From: Beijerinckiaceae bacterium
GTDB lineage: Bacteria; Pseudomonadota; Alphaproteobacteria; Rhizobiales; Beijerinckiaceae
Reading direction: 5' to 3'
NCBI GenBank assembly: GCA_947475995.1
Contig: CANJNI010000002.1
Span: 153,099 to 217,098 of the forward strand
Length of the DNA stretch: 64,000 bases
Positions 1 to 9,002 of the stretch are shown here, piece by piece. Position numbers and translations under genes: made by a program. The notes under the pieces were generated by a model, which had not been told where the DNA came from, did no database searches, and saw only the letters and a list, made by a program, of their open reading frames with translations. Numbering within the stretch: position 1 is the first letter of the stretch; every line of letters starts with the position of its first letter.

Positions 1-23
1 TCGTCAATGTCGTTGTCGCCTAG
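1..23 (+). CDS. leuS: leuS 3' end (last codons only)
   Basis: The window opens in the last codons of a plus-strand gene. The frame from base 3 reads V-N-V-V-V-A and stops at TAG (21-23). It overlaps the start of lptE by 17 bases. Leucyl-tRNA synthetase commonly ends in a VN(V/I)V-type tail and lies directly upstream of lptE-holA in rhizobial genomes, so leuS is the natural candidate. Only six residues are visible, so this rests on synteny plus a short tail. Confidence 0.4.
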
Positions 24-531
24 CCATCACCCGAAAGTCTCTCGCTTGCTCCTCTTGGCCGCAGTGAGCGGGATGCTGGGCGGGTGCTTTCAACCGCTTT
101 ACGGCGGATCGACGGGCGCGGCGCTCCAGGCGGAACTGGCGGCGATTGCGATTGAGCCGGTTCCAGACCGGCTCGGACACTACCTCGGCAATGAGTTGCG
201 GTTTGCGCTGAACGGGGCGGGGTCTTCGGTAGCTCCGCGCTACCGGCTGTTTCTGACGCCGCGAGAGCGTGTGCAATCTCCGGTCATCGATACGATCAGC
301 GGGCGCGCAACCGCCGGGACGATCGTGGTGGACGTCGATTATCGGCTCATTCCCGCCGCTGGCGGCGAACCGGTCGCTCAGGGAGTCGCATTTGCGGCGG
401 CGAGCTATGATCGGACGAATCAGCGCTTTGCAAACATTCGCGCAGCTCGAGATGCTGAAATAAGAGACGCGAAAGCGCTGGCGGATCAGATCAAGACGCG
501 ATTGGCCGCGACTCTATCCACTGGTCGTTGA
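7..531 (+). CDS. lptE: LPS-assembly lipoprotein LptE
   Basis: This is a 174-aa outer-membrane lipoprotein. Residues 1-26 form a lipoprotein signal peptide: a basic start, a hydrophobic run (LLLLAAVSGML) and the lipobox LGGC, with the lipidated Cys at position 27 followed by FQPLYGG, a usual LptE start. In the family, LptE plugs the LptD barrel and helps deliver lipopolysaccharide to the outer leaflet. The gene overlaps the putative leuS tail and is followed after 3 bp by holA, the normal leuS-lptE-holA order of Rhizobiales. The length is typical. The identification rests on the lipobox, size and position, because LptE sequences diverge strongly. Confidence 0.85.
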   Translation: MSLSPSHHPKVSRLLLLAAVSGMLGGCFQPLYGGSTGAALQAELAAIAIEPVPDRLGHYLGNELRFALNGAGSSVAPRYRLFLTPRERVQSPVIDTISGRATAGTIVVDVDYRLIPAAGGEPVAQGVAFAAASYDRTNQRFANIRAARDAEIRDAKALADQIKTRLAATLSTGR

Positions 532-534
532 GCG

Positions 535-1566
535 GTGGTTGCCTTCAAGTCTGCGGAGGCGGATCGGGTGCTGGCGAACCCGCCGGCACATATTTCTGGT
601 TATCTGGTCTATGGTCTGGACGTCGGCCTTGTTCATGAGCGAGCCGTCGGGCTTTTTCGGAAATTTGGTGGTTCAGACGACGAGTCTTTTTCGAAGATCC
701 GCCTCGCCGGAGACGACATCGCGAATGACCCCGGTTTATTGGCCGACGAGTTTTTCGCGACGGGATTGTTTGGAGGGAAGCGGGTCGTTCTCGTTGCCGC
801 CGGTTCAAAGAATTTCCTTCCCTCCGTTGAAGCTGTCCTGGCGGATCCGCCGCCAGAAAGCGTATTGATTGTCGAAGCTGGAAATTTGCGCCGGGACGCG
901 CCGTTGCGAATTTTATTTGAGCGCGGGCGAGCAACCGCGACTGTCGAGTGCTATCCTGACAGCCCGCAAGAATTGCTGAGACTTGTCAAAACCGAAGCTC
1001 AGCGCGCGGGACTTTCAATTTCGGACGAAACCGCCTCCGAATTCATCGCGCATCTTGGATCCGACAGAGCCGCATCACGATCGGAGATTGAAAAGCTCCT
1101 TCTCTACGCCAGTGGATCGGGAAGCATTACCGGACGCGACATCGAGGCGATTACCGCGGATGCATCAGCGCTGGCGCTAGACCGTGCGATCACAAGCGCG
1201 TTTTTAGGGCTTCGCTCGATGGTTACAGAAACAGCGATTCGGGCTTTCGAGACTGGAAATGATCCAGGCGTGCTGCTTGGCTTTGCGTTGCGGCACGCCA
1301 GCGCGTTGCATCGGGCAAAGGAAAGTATGGAGCAGGGCGCGCCGTTCGAAAGGGCGGCGGGATTCCTGCTTCGCGGTCAACATACTTCGACTGCCCAGAA
1401 AGCCGTTCGCGACCAGATGGGACTATGGTCCGCAGCGAGGCTGCTGCGCGCGATCGAGCTGGTTTCGGAGGCGATTCGGAAGTGCCGGCGGGAGCCACGA
1501 CTTGGACAACTGGTCGCGATTCGAACGATGTGGTCTATCGCTCAAGCCGCGAAGGCACGAGGATAG
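535..1566 (+). CDS. holA: DNA polymerase III subunit delta
   Basis: A 343-aa protein starting at GTG 535, 3 bp after the lptE stop. It matches HolA, the delta subunit of the DNA polymerase III clamp loader, which opens the beta sliding clamp. The N-terminal half carries the degenerate AAA+ fold seen in delta (GYLVYGLDVGLVHERA near residue 22, FFATGLFGGKRVV near 75, then an SVLIVEAG strand). The C-terminal half is helical and includes the LG.DRA.SR.EIEKL segment typical of the family. Length fits. It is co-transcribed with lptE by spacing and converges on parB with a 21-bp gap. Confidence 0.92.
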   Translation: MVAFKSAEADRVLANPPAHISGYLVYGLDVGLVHERAVGLFRKFGGSDDESFSKIRLAGDDIANDPGLLADEFFATGLFGGKRVVLVAAGSKNFLPSVEAVLADPPPESVLIVEAGNLRRDAPLRILFERGRATATVECYPDSPQELLRLVKTEAQRAGLSISDETASEFIAHLGSDRAASRSEIEKLLLYASGSGSITGRDIEAITADASALALDRAITSAFLGLRSMVTETAIRAFETGNDPGVLLGFALRHASALHRAKESMEQGAPFERAAGFLLRGQHTSTAQKAVRDQMGLWSAARLLRAIELVSEAIRKCRREPRLGQLVAIRTMWSIAQAAKARG

Positions 1567-1587
1567 GCGGAGCGTCCGAAAGCTACC

Positions 1588-2448
1588 CTAACCTTTAAGT
1601 TTGTTGCACAGGGAGTCGAGCTGATCGAGGCTCTTGTAGCGAATGGTGACATCGCCCGTCTCTCCCCGATGGCGGATTACTACCATCAGACCCAATAACT
1701 CTGAAAGCGCGCTTTCCAGCGCCCTAGTATCTGGGTCTTTCTCTGGCTTCGGGGGCTTTGCGCCTGCGGCCCGCTCGCGCTGATCGCCTTGGGCCAGATG
1801 CTCAATGTCGCGGACCGTCAGTCCCTGCTCGACGATTTGGCGTGCTACATGCTCAGGGTCGTGAACTGATAGAAGCGCCCTTGCGTGTCCGGCGGATAGC
1901 TGCCCGGAAACCACGCGCTGCCGGGTCGATTCCGGCAGCTTCAGCAACCGGACGGTATTGGCCACATGGCTGCGGCTCTTTCCGGTAATCTTTGCGATAT
2001 CTCCCTGTGAATAGGAGAATTCCGCACCCAGGCGCTCGTAGCCCAGAGCCTCTTCAATAGGATTCAGATCCGCGCGTTGGACATTTTCGACGATCGCGAG
2101 CTCAAGCGCCTCCCGATCTGTTGCTTCAACGAGCCGTACGGGAACCTGATGCAGTCCCGCCTTCTGCGCTGCGCGCCAACGGCGCTCACCTGCGATAATC
2201 TCATAGACGTCCGGGAAGTCCTTGAGAGGTCGCGCCAGAATTGGCTGAATGACGCCCTTTTCCCGTATCGAGTCGGCGAGCTCAGCGATAGCCTCTTCGT
2301 CGAACTGCTTTCGAGGATTCCGGGGGTTCGGGCGCAGGAACTCAATCGGGGCCATTTTGGTCCGATCCGAGGATTTCGGATCCGAATCGGCGTCGCCGAT
2401 GAGGGCGGCCAGCCCGCGACCCAGCCTTGGACGATTCTCTTCTACCAT
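1588..2448 (-). CDS. parB: Chromosome-partitioning protein ParB (CTPase, parS-binding)
   Basis: A 286-aa ParB. The N-terminus (RLGRGLAALIGD) carries the ParA-stimulating arginine-rich motif. Residues 87-94 (GERRWRAA) and 121-130 (ENVQRADLNP) are the nucleotide-binding boxes of the ParB CTPase domain. Residues 148-170 are the parS-recognising helix-turn-helix (QGDIAKITGKSRSHVANTV). The C-terminus is a dimerisation domain. In the family, CTP-bound ParB loads at parS, slides as a clamp and drives origin segregation with ParA and SMC. It lies 15 bp downstream of parA in the same transcript, and two perfect parS sites lie 1.4 and 3.3 kb upstream within the same gene run. Confidence 0.96.
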   Translation of the reverse strand: MVEENRPRLGRGLAALIGDADSDPKSSDRTKMAPIEFLRPNPRNPRKQFDEEAIAELADSIREKGVIQPILARPLKDFPDVYEIIAGERRWRAAQKAGLHQVPVRLVEATDREALELAIVENVQRADLNPIEEALGYERLGAEFSYSQGDIAKITGKSRSHVANTVRLLKLPESTRQRVVSGQLSAGHARALLSVHDPEHVARQIVEQGLTVRDIEHLAQGDQRERAAGAKPPKPEKDPDTRALESALSELLGLMVVIRHRGETGDVTIRYKSLDQLDSLCNKLKG

Positions 2449-2463
2449 TTCATCCTACCGAAA

Positions 2464-3267
2464 CTACGCCGCCCGCAGAATACGTTCGCGCTGGATAAGC
2501 TCTGACGCCAACTTCAAGTAGGCTTGGCTCCCAGCACACTTCAGGTCGTATAGCAGCGCAGGCTTGCCGTGGGAGGGCGCCTCGGAGATACGGACATTCC
2601 GCGGGATGATCGTGTCGTAAACCTTGTCGCCCATGAACTTTCGGACATCGGCAACAACCTGGGTGGCCAGATTATTCCGGGGGTCGAACATCGTCAGCAC
2701 GACGCCATGAATAGAAAGTTTCGGATTCAGCGACCGCTTCACTTGGTCGACGGTGGAAAGAAGTTGCGACAATCCCTCCAAAGCAAAAAACTCGCATTGC
2801 AGCGGGACGAGCACACTGTCTGCGGAAGCCAAGGCATTTATGGTCAGGAGATTCAGGGACGGAGGGCAATCAACCAAGACATAAGTATACGGCTGCGCAC
2901 TGTCCTGCTGGATCAAATCGCGCAATGCAGCGCGCAACTTGAAAGCGCGATCTTGGGCCGAAGCGATTTCCAGTTCAACGCCTAACAGATCAAGAGTGGA
3001 TGGAGCGACCGAAAGATTAGGCACTGCTGTAGGCAGCGCGACTTCTTCTAGGCCCTTCTCACCGATCATCACGTCGTAGGTTGAGTAGCGGCGGCTTTTG
3101 CGATCAATACCCAGCCCGGTCGACGCATTCCCTTGGGGATCAAGATCAATGATGAGAACCTTTTCACCAATTGCGGCCAAAGCCGTTCCCAGATTGATCG
3201 TGGTTGTGGTTTTTCCCACGCCACCCTTCTGGTTAGCCACCACCAAGGTACGAAGCGAATTCATCAC
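2464..3267 (-). CDS. parA: Chromosome-partitioning ATPase ParA
   Basis: A 267-aa ParA/Soj ATPase. The deviant Walker A motif KGGVGKTT (residues 14-21) has the signature lysine K14 as well as K19. The LIIDLDPQGNAS motif (Walker A') and the VLVDCPPSLNLLT motif (Walker B) follow. ATP-bound ParA dimers coat the nucleoid and pull ParB-parS complexes. The start overlaps the rsmG stop by 4 bp (ATGA), so translation is probably coupled. Met2 is an equally possible start. The order mnmG-rsmG-parA-parB is the classic bacterial origin-proximal arrangement. Confidence 0.96.
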   Translation of the reverse strand: MMNSLRTLVVANQKGGVGKTTTTINLGTALAAIGEKVLIIDLDPQGNASTGLGIDRKSRRYSTYDVMIGEKGLEEVALPTAVPNLSVAPSTLDLLGVELEIASAQDRAFKLRAALRDLIQQDSAQPYTYVLVDCPPSLNLLTINALASADSVLVPLQCEFFALEGLSQLLSTVDQVKRSLNPKLSIHGVVLTMFDPRNNLATQVVADVRKFMGDKVYDTIIPRNVRISEAPSHGKPALLYDLKCAGSQAYLKLASELIQRERILRAA

Positions 3268-3887
3268 TGTTCTGGCCCCGTATGCGGGGTAAGACCCGCT
3301 GTGACTACCACGACAGCGGCATCCGAGGCAGTCATACTCGGAACCAGTCTATATTGAAGACTACTATATTTCGCCATTTCGGTCAATTCGACCCCTACAT
3401 CTCGTCCCTTTAAAAATAGTCCGGTAGCGCCTTTCTCGATCATCGGGCCACCCCACTCCACCAGTTTCGACAGCGGAGCGAGAGCTCTGGCAGAGATAGT
3501 GTCAGGGACATCGAGTGTTGGAAGGATATCTTCGATCCGCCCGAAATGCACGACAGTGGGGGAGCCCGTTTCGCGCGCTACTGCGCGGAGGAATGCGCAC
3601 TTTCGGTGATCGCTTTCGATCAGATCCACCCGCGCTCCCGGGATGCCCTTGAGATGAATGGCAGCGACGAGCCCGGGAAAGCCCGCCCCTGAACCCAGAT
3701 CGATCCAGTGGCGCGTATCCCTCGGCGCCAGTGGAATGAGTTGCAAAGAATCGACGATATGGCGACTGTGCGCTTCCTCCAACGTCGATGGAGCGACCAA
3801 GTTCTTGACGAGTTGCCATTTGGACAGCAACCGCAGATAGGTCTTGAAGTCCCGCTCTGTTTCACGTGAAACACCAACAGAAACCAT
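3264..3887 (-). CDS. rsmG: 16S rRNA (guanine527-N7)-methyltransferase RsmG (GidB)
   Basis: A 207-aa SAM-dependent methyltransferase that methylates N7 of G527 (E. coli numbering) in 16S rRNA. The SAM-binding motif IDLGSGAGFPG spans residues 62-72, preceded by the family's RHIVDS segment (42-47) and followed by LIESDHRKCAFL. The start is ATG 3887. The DNA for residues 5-10 (GVSRET) holds a perfect 16-bp parS site, so the N-terminus is constrained by both protein and ParB. It sits 8 bp after mnmG and overlaps parA by 4 bp. Confidence 0.95.
   Translation of the reverse strand: MVSVGVSRETERDFKTYLRLLSKWQLVKNLVAPSTLEEAHSRHIVDSLQLIPLAPRDTRHWIDLGSGAGFPGLVAAIHLKGIPGARVDLIESDHRKCAFLRAVARETGSPTVVHFGRIEDILPTLDVPDTISARALAPLSKLVEWGGPMIEKGATGLFLKGRDVGVELTEMAKYSSLQYRLVPSMTASDAAVVVVTAGLTPHTGPEQ
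3858..3873. other. parS centromere site 1 (within rsmG)
   Basis: TGTTTCACGTGAAACA is a perfect 16-bp palindrome identical to the conserved bacterial parS consensus. It lies in the 5' coding part of rsmG, about 1.4 kb from parB. ParB should load here and spread. Confidence 0.96.
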
Positions 3888-3895
3888 GCCGTTCC

Positions 3896-5773
3896 TCAGG
3901 TTGATTTCGTAGCCGACTCGACACGCCGAGCCTCAGCAATCAGGATCGATAAGGCGGCAGGGGTGACGCCCTCTATGCGCCGAGCCTGGCCCAAGGTACG
4001 AGGGGCAACGGTCGAAAGACGGGACCGCACCTCGTTGGAAAGACCCGGGACTGCATTGTAGTCGATCCTATCGATCATAACCGCTTCATCGCGCGAGATC
4101 GACGCCATCTCGCCGATCTGCCTATCCAGATAGACGGCGTAATGAGCCTCGTTCTCCAACTGGCAGGCCGCCCACACCGGAACGGCGCCTAGCTCAGGCC
4201 ATATGTCCCGAAGATCACCGAAAACCACCCCCGGATACCCGAGCAACTCCCACGCGCTCCGTCTGACACCATCAAGCTTGACGTTTAGGCCGGATAGACT
4301 CGCTTCATTTGGCGTCAATGACAGGGAGTACAACCGCGACCTCCAATGGTTCAGCACTCCAATCTTTTCGGCGTAAGCCTTGGCACGATAGTTCCCGACG
4401 ACGCCCAGTTCTACACCCCTGGACGTGAGTCGCTGATCTGCATTATCCGGCCTGAGGGACAGACGGAACTCCGCGCGCGACGTAAACATCCGGTAAGGTT
4501 CCGTAACTCCCTTTGTCACAAGATCATCAATCATGACCCCGATGTAGCTCTCGGTCCGGCTAAACTCGACCGTCTGGCCTCCCGAAGATGCAAGAGCGGC
4601 GTTGAGGCCCGCAACGATCCCTTGGCCCGCCGCCTCCTCATAGCCCGTCGTTCCATTGATCTGCCCAGCCAGAAAGAGACCCTTTAGGCGCTTTGTCTCC
4701 AACGAAGCGTGCAACTCGCGCGGATCTATGAAGTCGTACTCTATTGCATAGCCAGGGCGGACCATTTCGACTTGGGACAGACCCGGTATCGTCCGCAGGA
4801 ATTCTAGCTGAACGCCTGCAGGCAACGATGTAGATATGCCATTCGGATAGACCAACTCGGTATCCAGACCTTCGGGTTCAAGAAAAATCTGATGCCCATC
4901 CCGGTCACCGAATCGCGAAATCTTATCCTCGATTGAGGGGCAATACCTTGGGCCACGACTTTCGATCGCCCCGGAGAACACTGCGGAAAGGTGCAAATTT
5001 CGCCGGACCACATCGTGAGAGGCCGCAACAGTTCGAGTGATAAGGCAGTCGACCTGTTTCCGGCGGAGTGGCTTGTCGGCAAGAAACGAAAACAACTCAG
5101 GCGGGTCATCTCCGACCTGCCGTTCCAGTCCCGAATCGATAGTGCGCCCGTCCAGCCGGGGAGGCGTGCCAGTCTTTAGCCGACCGACGGCAAAATCCAA
5201 CTTGCGGAAGGCTTGGGACAGCAACTCACTGGCTCTATCCCCGACCCTGCCCGCCTTCCATGTCATGTCTCCGAGGTGGATCAAACCACCAAGAAAAGTT
5301 CCAGTCGTGCAGACCGCCGCACCACAGGGGTACAACTCTCCTCCGATGTAAATGCCCCGGAGCCGACCGTTCTCGGCTTCAAGCCCAGTCACTTCGCCTT
5401 CAAGAAGACTCAACCCGGAATAGCTCTCCAGCAGCTCCCGCATCTCCTTCCGGTAAAGCGCGCGATCAGCCTGCGCGCGTGGTCCGCGAACAGCCGGGCC
5501 TCTGGAGCGGTTGAGGACTTTGAACTGGATCCCGGCGGCGTCGATCACGCGGCCCATCAGCCCATCGAGAGCGTCAACTTCTCGTACAAGGTGACCCTTC
5601 CCGACCCCTCCCACGGCGGGGTTACAGGACATCTCACCAATCGCCGAAAGCCGTTGCGTGACGAGCAAGGTCGACGCCCCCATGCGAGCAGCAGCGGCTG
5701 CAGCCTCGCAGCCGGCGTGACCCCCTCCAATGATTACGACGTCGAATCGTTTTGACTGTTTCACGTGAAACAC
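3896..5773 (-). CDS. mnmG: tRNA uridine-5-carboxymethylaminomethyl(34) synthesis enzyme MnmG (GidA)
   Basis: A 625-aa FAD enzyme that, with MnmE, installs the 5-carboxymethylaminomethyl group on U34 of tRNAs reading two-codon boxes. The FAD-binding motif [13 protein letters not shown] begins at residue 13 and [13 protein letters not shown] follows near residue 50. The C-terminal MnmE-binding helical domain ends with a [11 protein letters not shown] segment. The start is GTG 5773, giving MFHVKQ. Those first codons are themselves a perfect parS. It is 7 bp from mnmE and 8 bp from rsmG, so the MnmE/MnmG partners are encoded adjacently. Confidence 0.96.
   Translation of the reverse strand: MFHVKQSKRFDVVIIGGGHAGCEAAAAAARMGASTLLVTQRLSAIGEMSCNPAVGGVGKGHLVREVDALDGLMGRVIDAAGIQFKVLNRSRGPAVRGPRAQADRALYRKEMRELLESYSGLSLLEGEVTGLEAENGRLRGIYIGGELYPCGAAVCTTGTFLGGLIHLGDMTWKAGRVGDRASELLSQAFRKLDFAVGRLKTGTPPRLDGRTIDSGLERQVGDDPPELFSFLADKPLRRKQVDCLITRTVAASHDVVRRNLHLSAVFSGAIESRGPRYCPSIEDKISRFGDRDGHQIFLEPEGLDTELVYPNGISTSLPAGVQLEFLRTIPGLSQVEMVRPGYAIEYDFIDPRELHASLETKRLKGLFLAGQINGTTGYEEAAGQGIVAGLNAALASSGGQTVEFSRTESYIGVMIDDLVTKGVTEPYRMFTSRAEFRLSLRPDNADQRLTSRGVELGVVGNYRAKAYAEKIGVLNHWRSRLYSLSLTPNEASLSGLNVKLDGVRRSAWELLGYPGVVFGDLRDIWPELGAVPVWAACQLENEAHYAVYLDRQIGEMASISRDEAVMIDRIDYNAVPGLSNEVRSRLSTVAPRTLGQARRIEGVTPAALSILIAEARRVESATKST
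5757..5772. other. parS centromere site 2 (at mnmG start)
   Basis: A second perfect TGTTTCACGTGAAACA palindrome, 1.9 kb from site 1. It overlaps codons 1-6 of mnmG, and the GTG start codon lies immediately beside the palindrome. The pair defines a ParB loading zone close to the candidate origin. Confidence 0.96.
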
Positions 5774-5780
5774 TCTCTCC

Positions 5781-7109
5781 CTACTTGCCTATGCAGAAAC
5801 GGGAAAAGATTTCTCCCAACACCTCTTCAGTGTCGACACGACCAACGAGGCTATCCAGCGATCTCCCACAGCGGCGCAGGTCTTCAGCGCAGATTTCCGG
5901 TTCGGCGCTCCAGGTGTCTAGAGCTCGTAATGCCTCTTCTAAGCAACGCCGATGGCGATTCCTGACGATAATTGCCGGTTCGACGGGATTGGAAAAAGTC
6001 TCCGCGCATAACTGAACGGCAGCTATAAGCCCGGCGAGCCCCGCACCCGTGACTGCAGAGATGGCAAAGTCGGTGTCCTTAACCAAGACCGGGAAGAGGT
6101 CTGACTTCGTCCAAACCGAAATCCGCTTCACGCTCGATTGAACCGGAGCCGACTCAATTCCAAGCGTGTGCAGGTCGAGGATCAAGTTCGCGGTTTCCGC
6201 AACCTCGCGCGTACGCCTTATGCCTTCGATTTCGACAGGGTCCGAAGTCGGGCGCACTCCCGCTGTGTCGAAGAAACGAACCAAGAGTCCCCCTAGATCT
6301 ACAAGGACTTCGATTACATCACGCGTCGTTCCCGGAATCTCCGTAACGATTGCTGCGGGGCGCTGCGCGATAGCATTCAGAAGACTAGACTTGCCGGCGT
6401 TCGGTGCTCCGACGATGGCTACACGAAATCCATCCCGGATGATCTCGCCACGGGCGCCGTCTTCCAACGCTGCGGATAGATCTCCTCGCAGCTGCCGTAG
6501 CCGGTCAAAAAATCTCTCATCGAGACCTCCCGGGGCATCAGCTTCGTCAGGAAAATCCAGCGCCGCCTCCGCCCGCGCCAACAACTCCAGCAGGATTGCC
6601 CTCCAGTGGCCTACCTTGGCTGACAGAAATCCTGAGGCGTGGGCAATGCTCTGGCGGCGCTGCTCTTCGGTCTGAGATGCAAGGAGGTCCGAAAGCCCCT
6701 CGAGAGCGCCGAGGTCCATCTTGCCATTCAAAAACGCCCGCCGGGAAAACTCGCCGGGCTCAGCCGGCCTCGCGCGACCGGATGAGCCTAGGGCTTCCAC
6801 AAATGCAGAAATAACTGCGCGTCCACCATGGACATGCAGTTCAAGATAGTCCTCACCGGTGTATGTCTGTGGCCCCGGGAACCAGACGACAAAGCCGCGG
6901 TCAAGAACTTCGTCTTTGTCCGGATGCCGAATGGCGGCGAGTCGAAGTTCTCGCGGCTTCAAGGACCCGGGAGCCATCGCCCGGACCAGTTCCCCAGCCC
7001 TCGGCCCTGAAATGCGAAGCACCGCTATTGCGGACGGAACTGAGCCCGTCGCAAGTGCGAAGATCGTGTCGCCGTCATTTGGACCAGGAGCGAACACAGC
7101 TCTCTCCAC
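5781..7109 (-). CDS. mnmE: tRNA modification GTPase MnmE (TrmE)
   Basis: A 442-aa MnmE, the GTPase partner of MnmG. The N-terminal formyl-THF-binding domain starts with [19 protein letters not shown] (residues 14-32). The G domain has G1 GAPNAGKS (234-241), G2/G3 with IPGTTRD (258-264) and DTAG (281-284). The C-terminus ends CIGK, carrying the conserved catalytic cysteine of C(I/L/V)GK. The start is GTG 7109; length is near the family norm of about 440-455. It lies 16 bp downstream of rho and 7 bp upstream of mnmG. Confidence 0.95.
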   Translation of the reverse strand: MERAVFAPGPNDGDTIFALATGSVPSAIAVLRISGPRAGELVRAMAPGSLKPRELRLAAIRHPDKDEVLDRGFVVWFPGPQTYTGEDYLELHVHGGRAVISAFVEALGSSGRARPAEPGEFSRRAFLNGKMDLGALEGLSDLLASQTEEQRRQSIAHASGFLSAKVGHWRAILLELLARAEAALDFPDEADAPGGLDERFFDRLRQLRGDLSAALEDGARGEIIRDGFRVAIVGAPNAGKSSLLNAIAQRPAAIVTEIPGTTRDVIEVLVDLGGLLVRFFDTAGVRPTSDPVEIEGIRRTREVAETANLILDLHTLGIESAPVQSSVKRISVWTKSDLFPVLVKDTDFAISAVTGAGLAGLIAAVQLCAETFSNPVEPAIIVRNRHRRCLEEALRALDTWSAEPEICAEDLRRCGRSLDSLVGRVDTEEVLGEIFSRFCIGK

Positions 7110-7125
7110 ATCCAGCCAAGACCTG

Positions 7126-8394
7126 CTACGTATTCATGGAATCGAAGAACGTAGCATTCCCCTTCGGGGTCTCCCTGAGCTTGCCCAGAAGGAACTCGAT
7201 CGCGTCGACAGTCCCCATCGGATTGAGAATACGCCTGAGCACATACATTTTCTTGAGAATGTCCGAAGGAACCAGAAGCTCTTCCTTGCGGGTGCCGGAT
7301 CTCGTGATGTCGATGGCCGGGAACGTCCGTTTGTCGGCCACTTTCCGATCCAAAATGATTTCCGAGTTGCCCGTTCCCTTGAACTCTTCGAAAATAACTT
7401 CATCCATGCGCGACCCCGTATCGATGAGAGCCGTAGCTATGATGGTCAAGGAGCCGCCCTCTTCGATATTCCGGGCGGCGCCGAAAAATCGCTTGGGCCG
7501 CTGCAAGGCATTGGCGTCGACACCACCGGTCAAAACCTTGCCTGAGGACGGGACCACAGTGTTATAGGCACGACCTAGACGAGTGATCGAATCCAGCAGG
7601 ATCACGACATCGCGTCCATGCTCGACGAGCCTCTTCGCCTTCTCGATGACCATCTCGGCGACTTGCACGTGCCGGACTGCAGGTTCATCAAATGTCGAGG
7701 AAACGACTTCGCCTTTCACCGACCTCTGCATGTCCGTCACTTCTTCCGGACGCTCGTCGATCAAAAGAACGATCAGGTAGCATTCAGGATGATTTGCTGT
7801 GACAGACTGGGCGATATTCTGCAGCAAAACCGTTTTGCCGGTGCGAGGGGGCGCGACGATCAGTGCGCGCTGCCCCTTCCCGATGGGAGCTACAATGTCG
7901 ATGACGCGGGACGAAAAATCCTTGCGAGTTGGATCTTCGATTTCGAGCTTTAGCCGCTGATCGGGATAGAGGGGAGTCAGATTGTCAAAATGAACCTTAT
8001 GGCGAACTTTTTCCGGGTCTTCGAAGTTGATCGTGTTGACCTTCAAAAGTGCGAAATAGCGCTCGCCCTCTTTGGGGCTTCTGATCAGACCCTCGACCGT
8101 ATCGCCTGTCCGCAGGCCAAACCGCCGTATCTGCGATGGCGAGACGTAGATATCGTCAGGTCCGGCGAGATAATTGGCGTCTGAAGAACGCAGAAAGCCA
8201 AACCCGTCTTGAAGCACCTCGACGACACCCTCGCCGACAATCTCAATGTCACGGCTAGCAAGCTGCTTCAGAATCGCAAACATCAACTCCTGCTTGCGCA
8301 TGATCGACGCATTCTCGACCTCATGCTCTTCGGCGAATGCCAGCAATTCGGTCGGAGACTTCGCCTTAAGCTCCTGAAGCTTGATTTCCCGCAT
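7126..8394 (-). CDS. rho: Transcription termination factor Rho
   Basis: A 422-aa Rho from the ATG at 8394. An AGGA sequence 8 nt upstream favours this start over the in-frame ATG at 8403, and homologues begin M-R-E-(I/M)-K-L-Q. The N-terminal helical domain is followed by the cold-shock-like RNA-binding domain (DGFGFLRS, residues 63-70). The hexameric ATPase has Walker A APPRTGKT (181-188) and the [12 protein letters not shown] segment. Rho loads on C-rich unstructured RNA and stops RNA polymerase. It heads the run rho-mnmE-mnmG-rsmG-parA-parB. Confidence 0.96.
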   Translation of the reverse strand: MREIKLQELKAKSPTELLAFAEEHEVENASIMRKQELMFAILKQLASRDIEIVGEGVVEVLQDGFGFLRSSDANYLAGPDDIYVSPSQIRRFGLRTGDTVEGLIRSPKEGERYFALLKVNTINFEDPEKVRHKVHFDNLTPLYPDQRLKLEIEDPTRKDFSSRVIDIVAPIGKGQRALIVAPPRTGKTVLLQNIAQSVTANHPECYLIVLLIDERPEEVTDMQRSVKGEVVSSTFDEPAVRHVQVAEMVIEKAKRLVEHGRDVVILLDSITRLGRAYNTVVPSSGKVLTGGVDANALQRPKRFFGAARNIEEGGSLTIIATALIDTGSRMDEVIFEEFKGTGNSEIILDRKVADKRTFPAIDITRSGTRKEELLVPSDILKKMYVLRRILNPMGTVDAIEFLLGKLRETPKGNATFFDSMNT

Positions 8395-8574
8395 GGGAAT
8401 CATCCTGTTCTTTCACAGCGCCGGAAACCGGTATCGCTTTTCGTAAGGGGATTGGGCGGTGAGATCGCTTTCCATGAAGCAATCGCTTTCGACCTGTTCG
8501 CTGAGAAAAGGTCTACTCACCCATCAAATGGAAGGTGGAGGGACCCTAGTCCGATTCCTGGATCAATACAAGAG
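8395..8574. promoter_or_regulatory. rho upstream region with three ATCGCTTT repeats
   Basis: This 180-bp gap between hemJ and rho contains three direct copies of ATCGCTTT at 8433-8440, 8464-8471 and 8482-8489, the second and third both continuing with C. They lie about 40-95 bp upstream of the rho start. I recognise no known operator. They may be binding sites for a regulator or part of a rho leader. I see no gene here. Confidence 0.35.
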
Positions 8575-9000
8575 TCAGAAAGGCCTGAAGACCACGAGCA
8601 GGACAATGCCGATCATCAAGACGGTCGGAACCTCATTTAGAATTCGAAAGAATCGCGCCTCGCGAGAGCGTTGTCCGGCCGCGAACGACAACTGAAACCG
8701 TCGCAGATAGATATGAACGGCGGTCATGCCTATGACGAGCAGAAATTTGATTTGAAACCATATTTCCCGATGAAACCCGCTTTCCACTGCCAGATACAGG
8801 CCGGACCCCCACGCTACCATCATCGCCGGCGCCATGATCGCCTTCAGAAGCCGGCGCTCCATGACCTTGAACAACTCGTCCGGTTGCGAACCCACCATAG
8901 TATCGCAATGATAAACAAAGAGGCGCGGCAAATATAAAAGTCCAGCCATCCAAGATATGACAGCAATGATATGGATAGACTTAACCGACAGATAAAACAT
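8575..9000 (-). CDS. hemJ: Protoporphyrinogen IX oxidase HemJ
   Basis: A 141-aa membrane protein with four predicted transmembrane helices (near residues 6-27, 55-73, 82-100 and 120-139). Its start (KSIHIIAVISWMAGLLYLPRL) is characteristic of HemJ, and the conserved histidine H10 is present in helix 1. HemJ oxidises protoporphyrinogen IX to protoporphyrin IX, the penultimate step of haem synthesis in many alphaproteobacteria. It starts 2 bp after the hemE stop, so both steps are probably co-expressed. Confidence 0.93.
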   Translation of the reverse strand: MFYLSVKSIHIIAVISWMAGLLYLPRLFVYHCDTMVGSQPDELFKVMERRLLKAIMAPAMMVAWGSGLYLAVESGFHREIWFQIKFLLVIGMTAVHIYLRRFQLSFAAGQRSREARFFRILNEVPTVLMIGIVLLVVFRPF

Positions 9001-9002
9001 GA

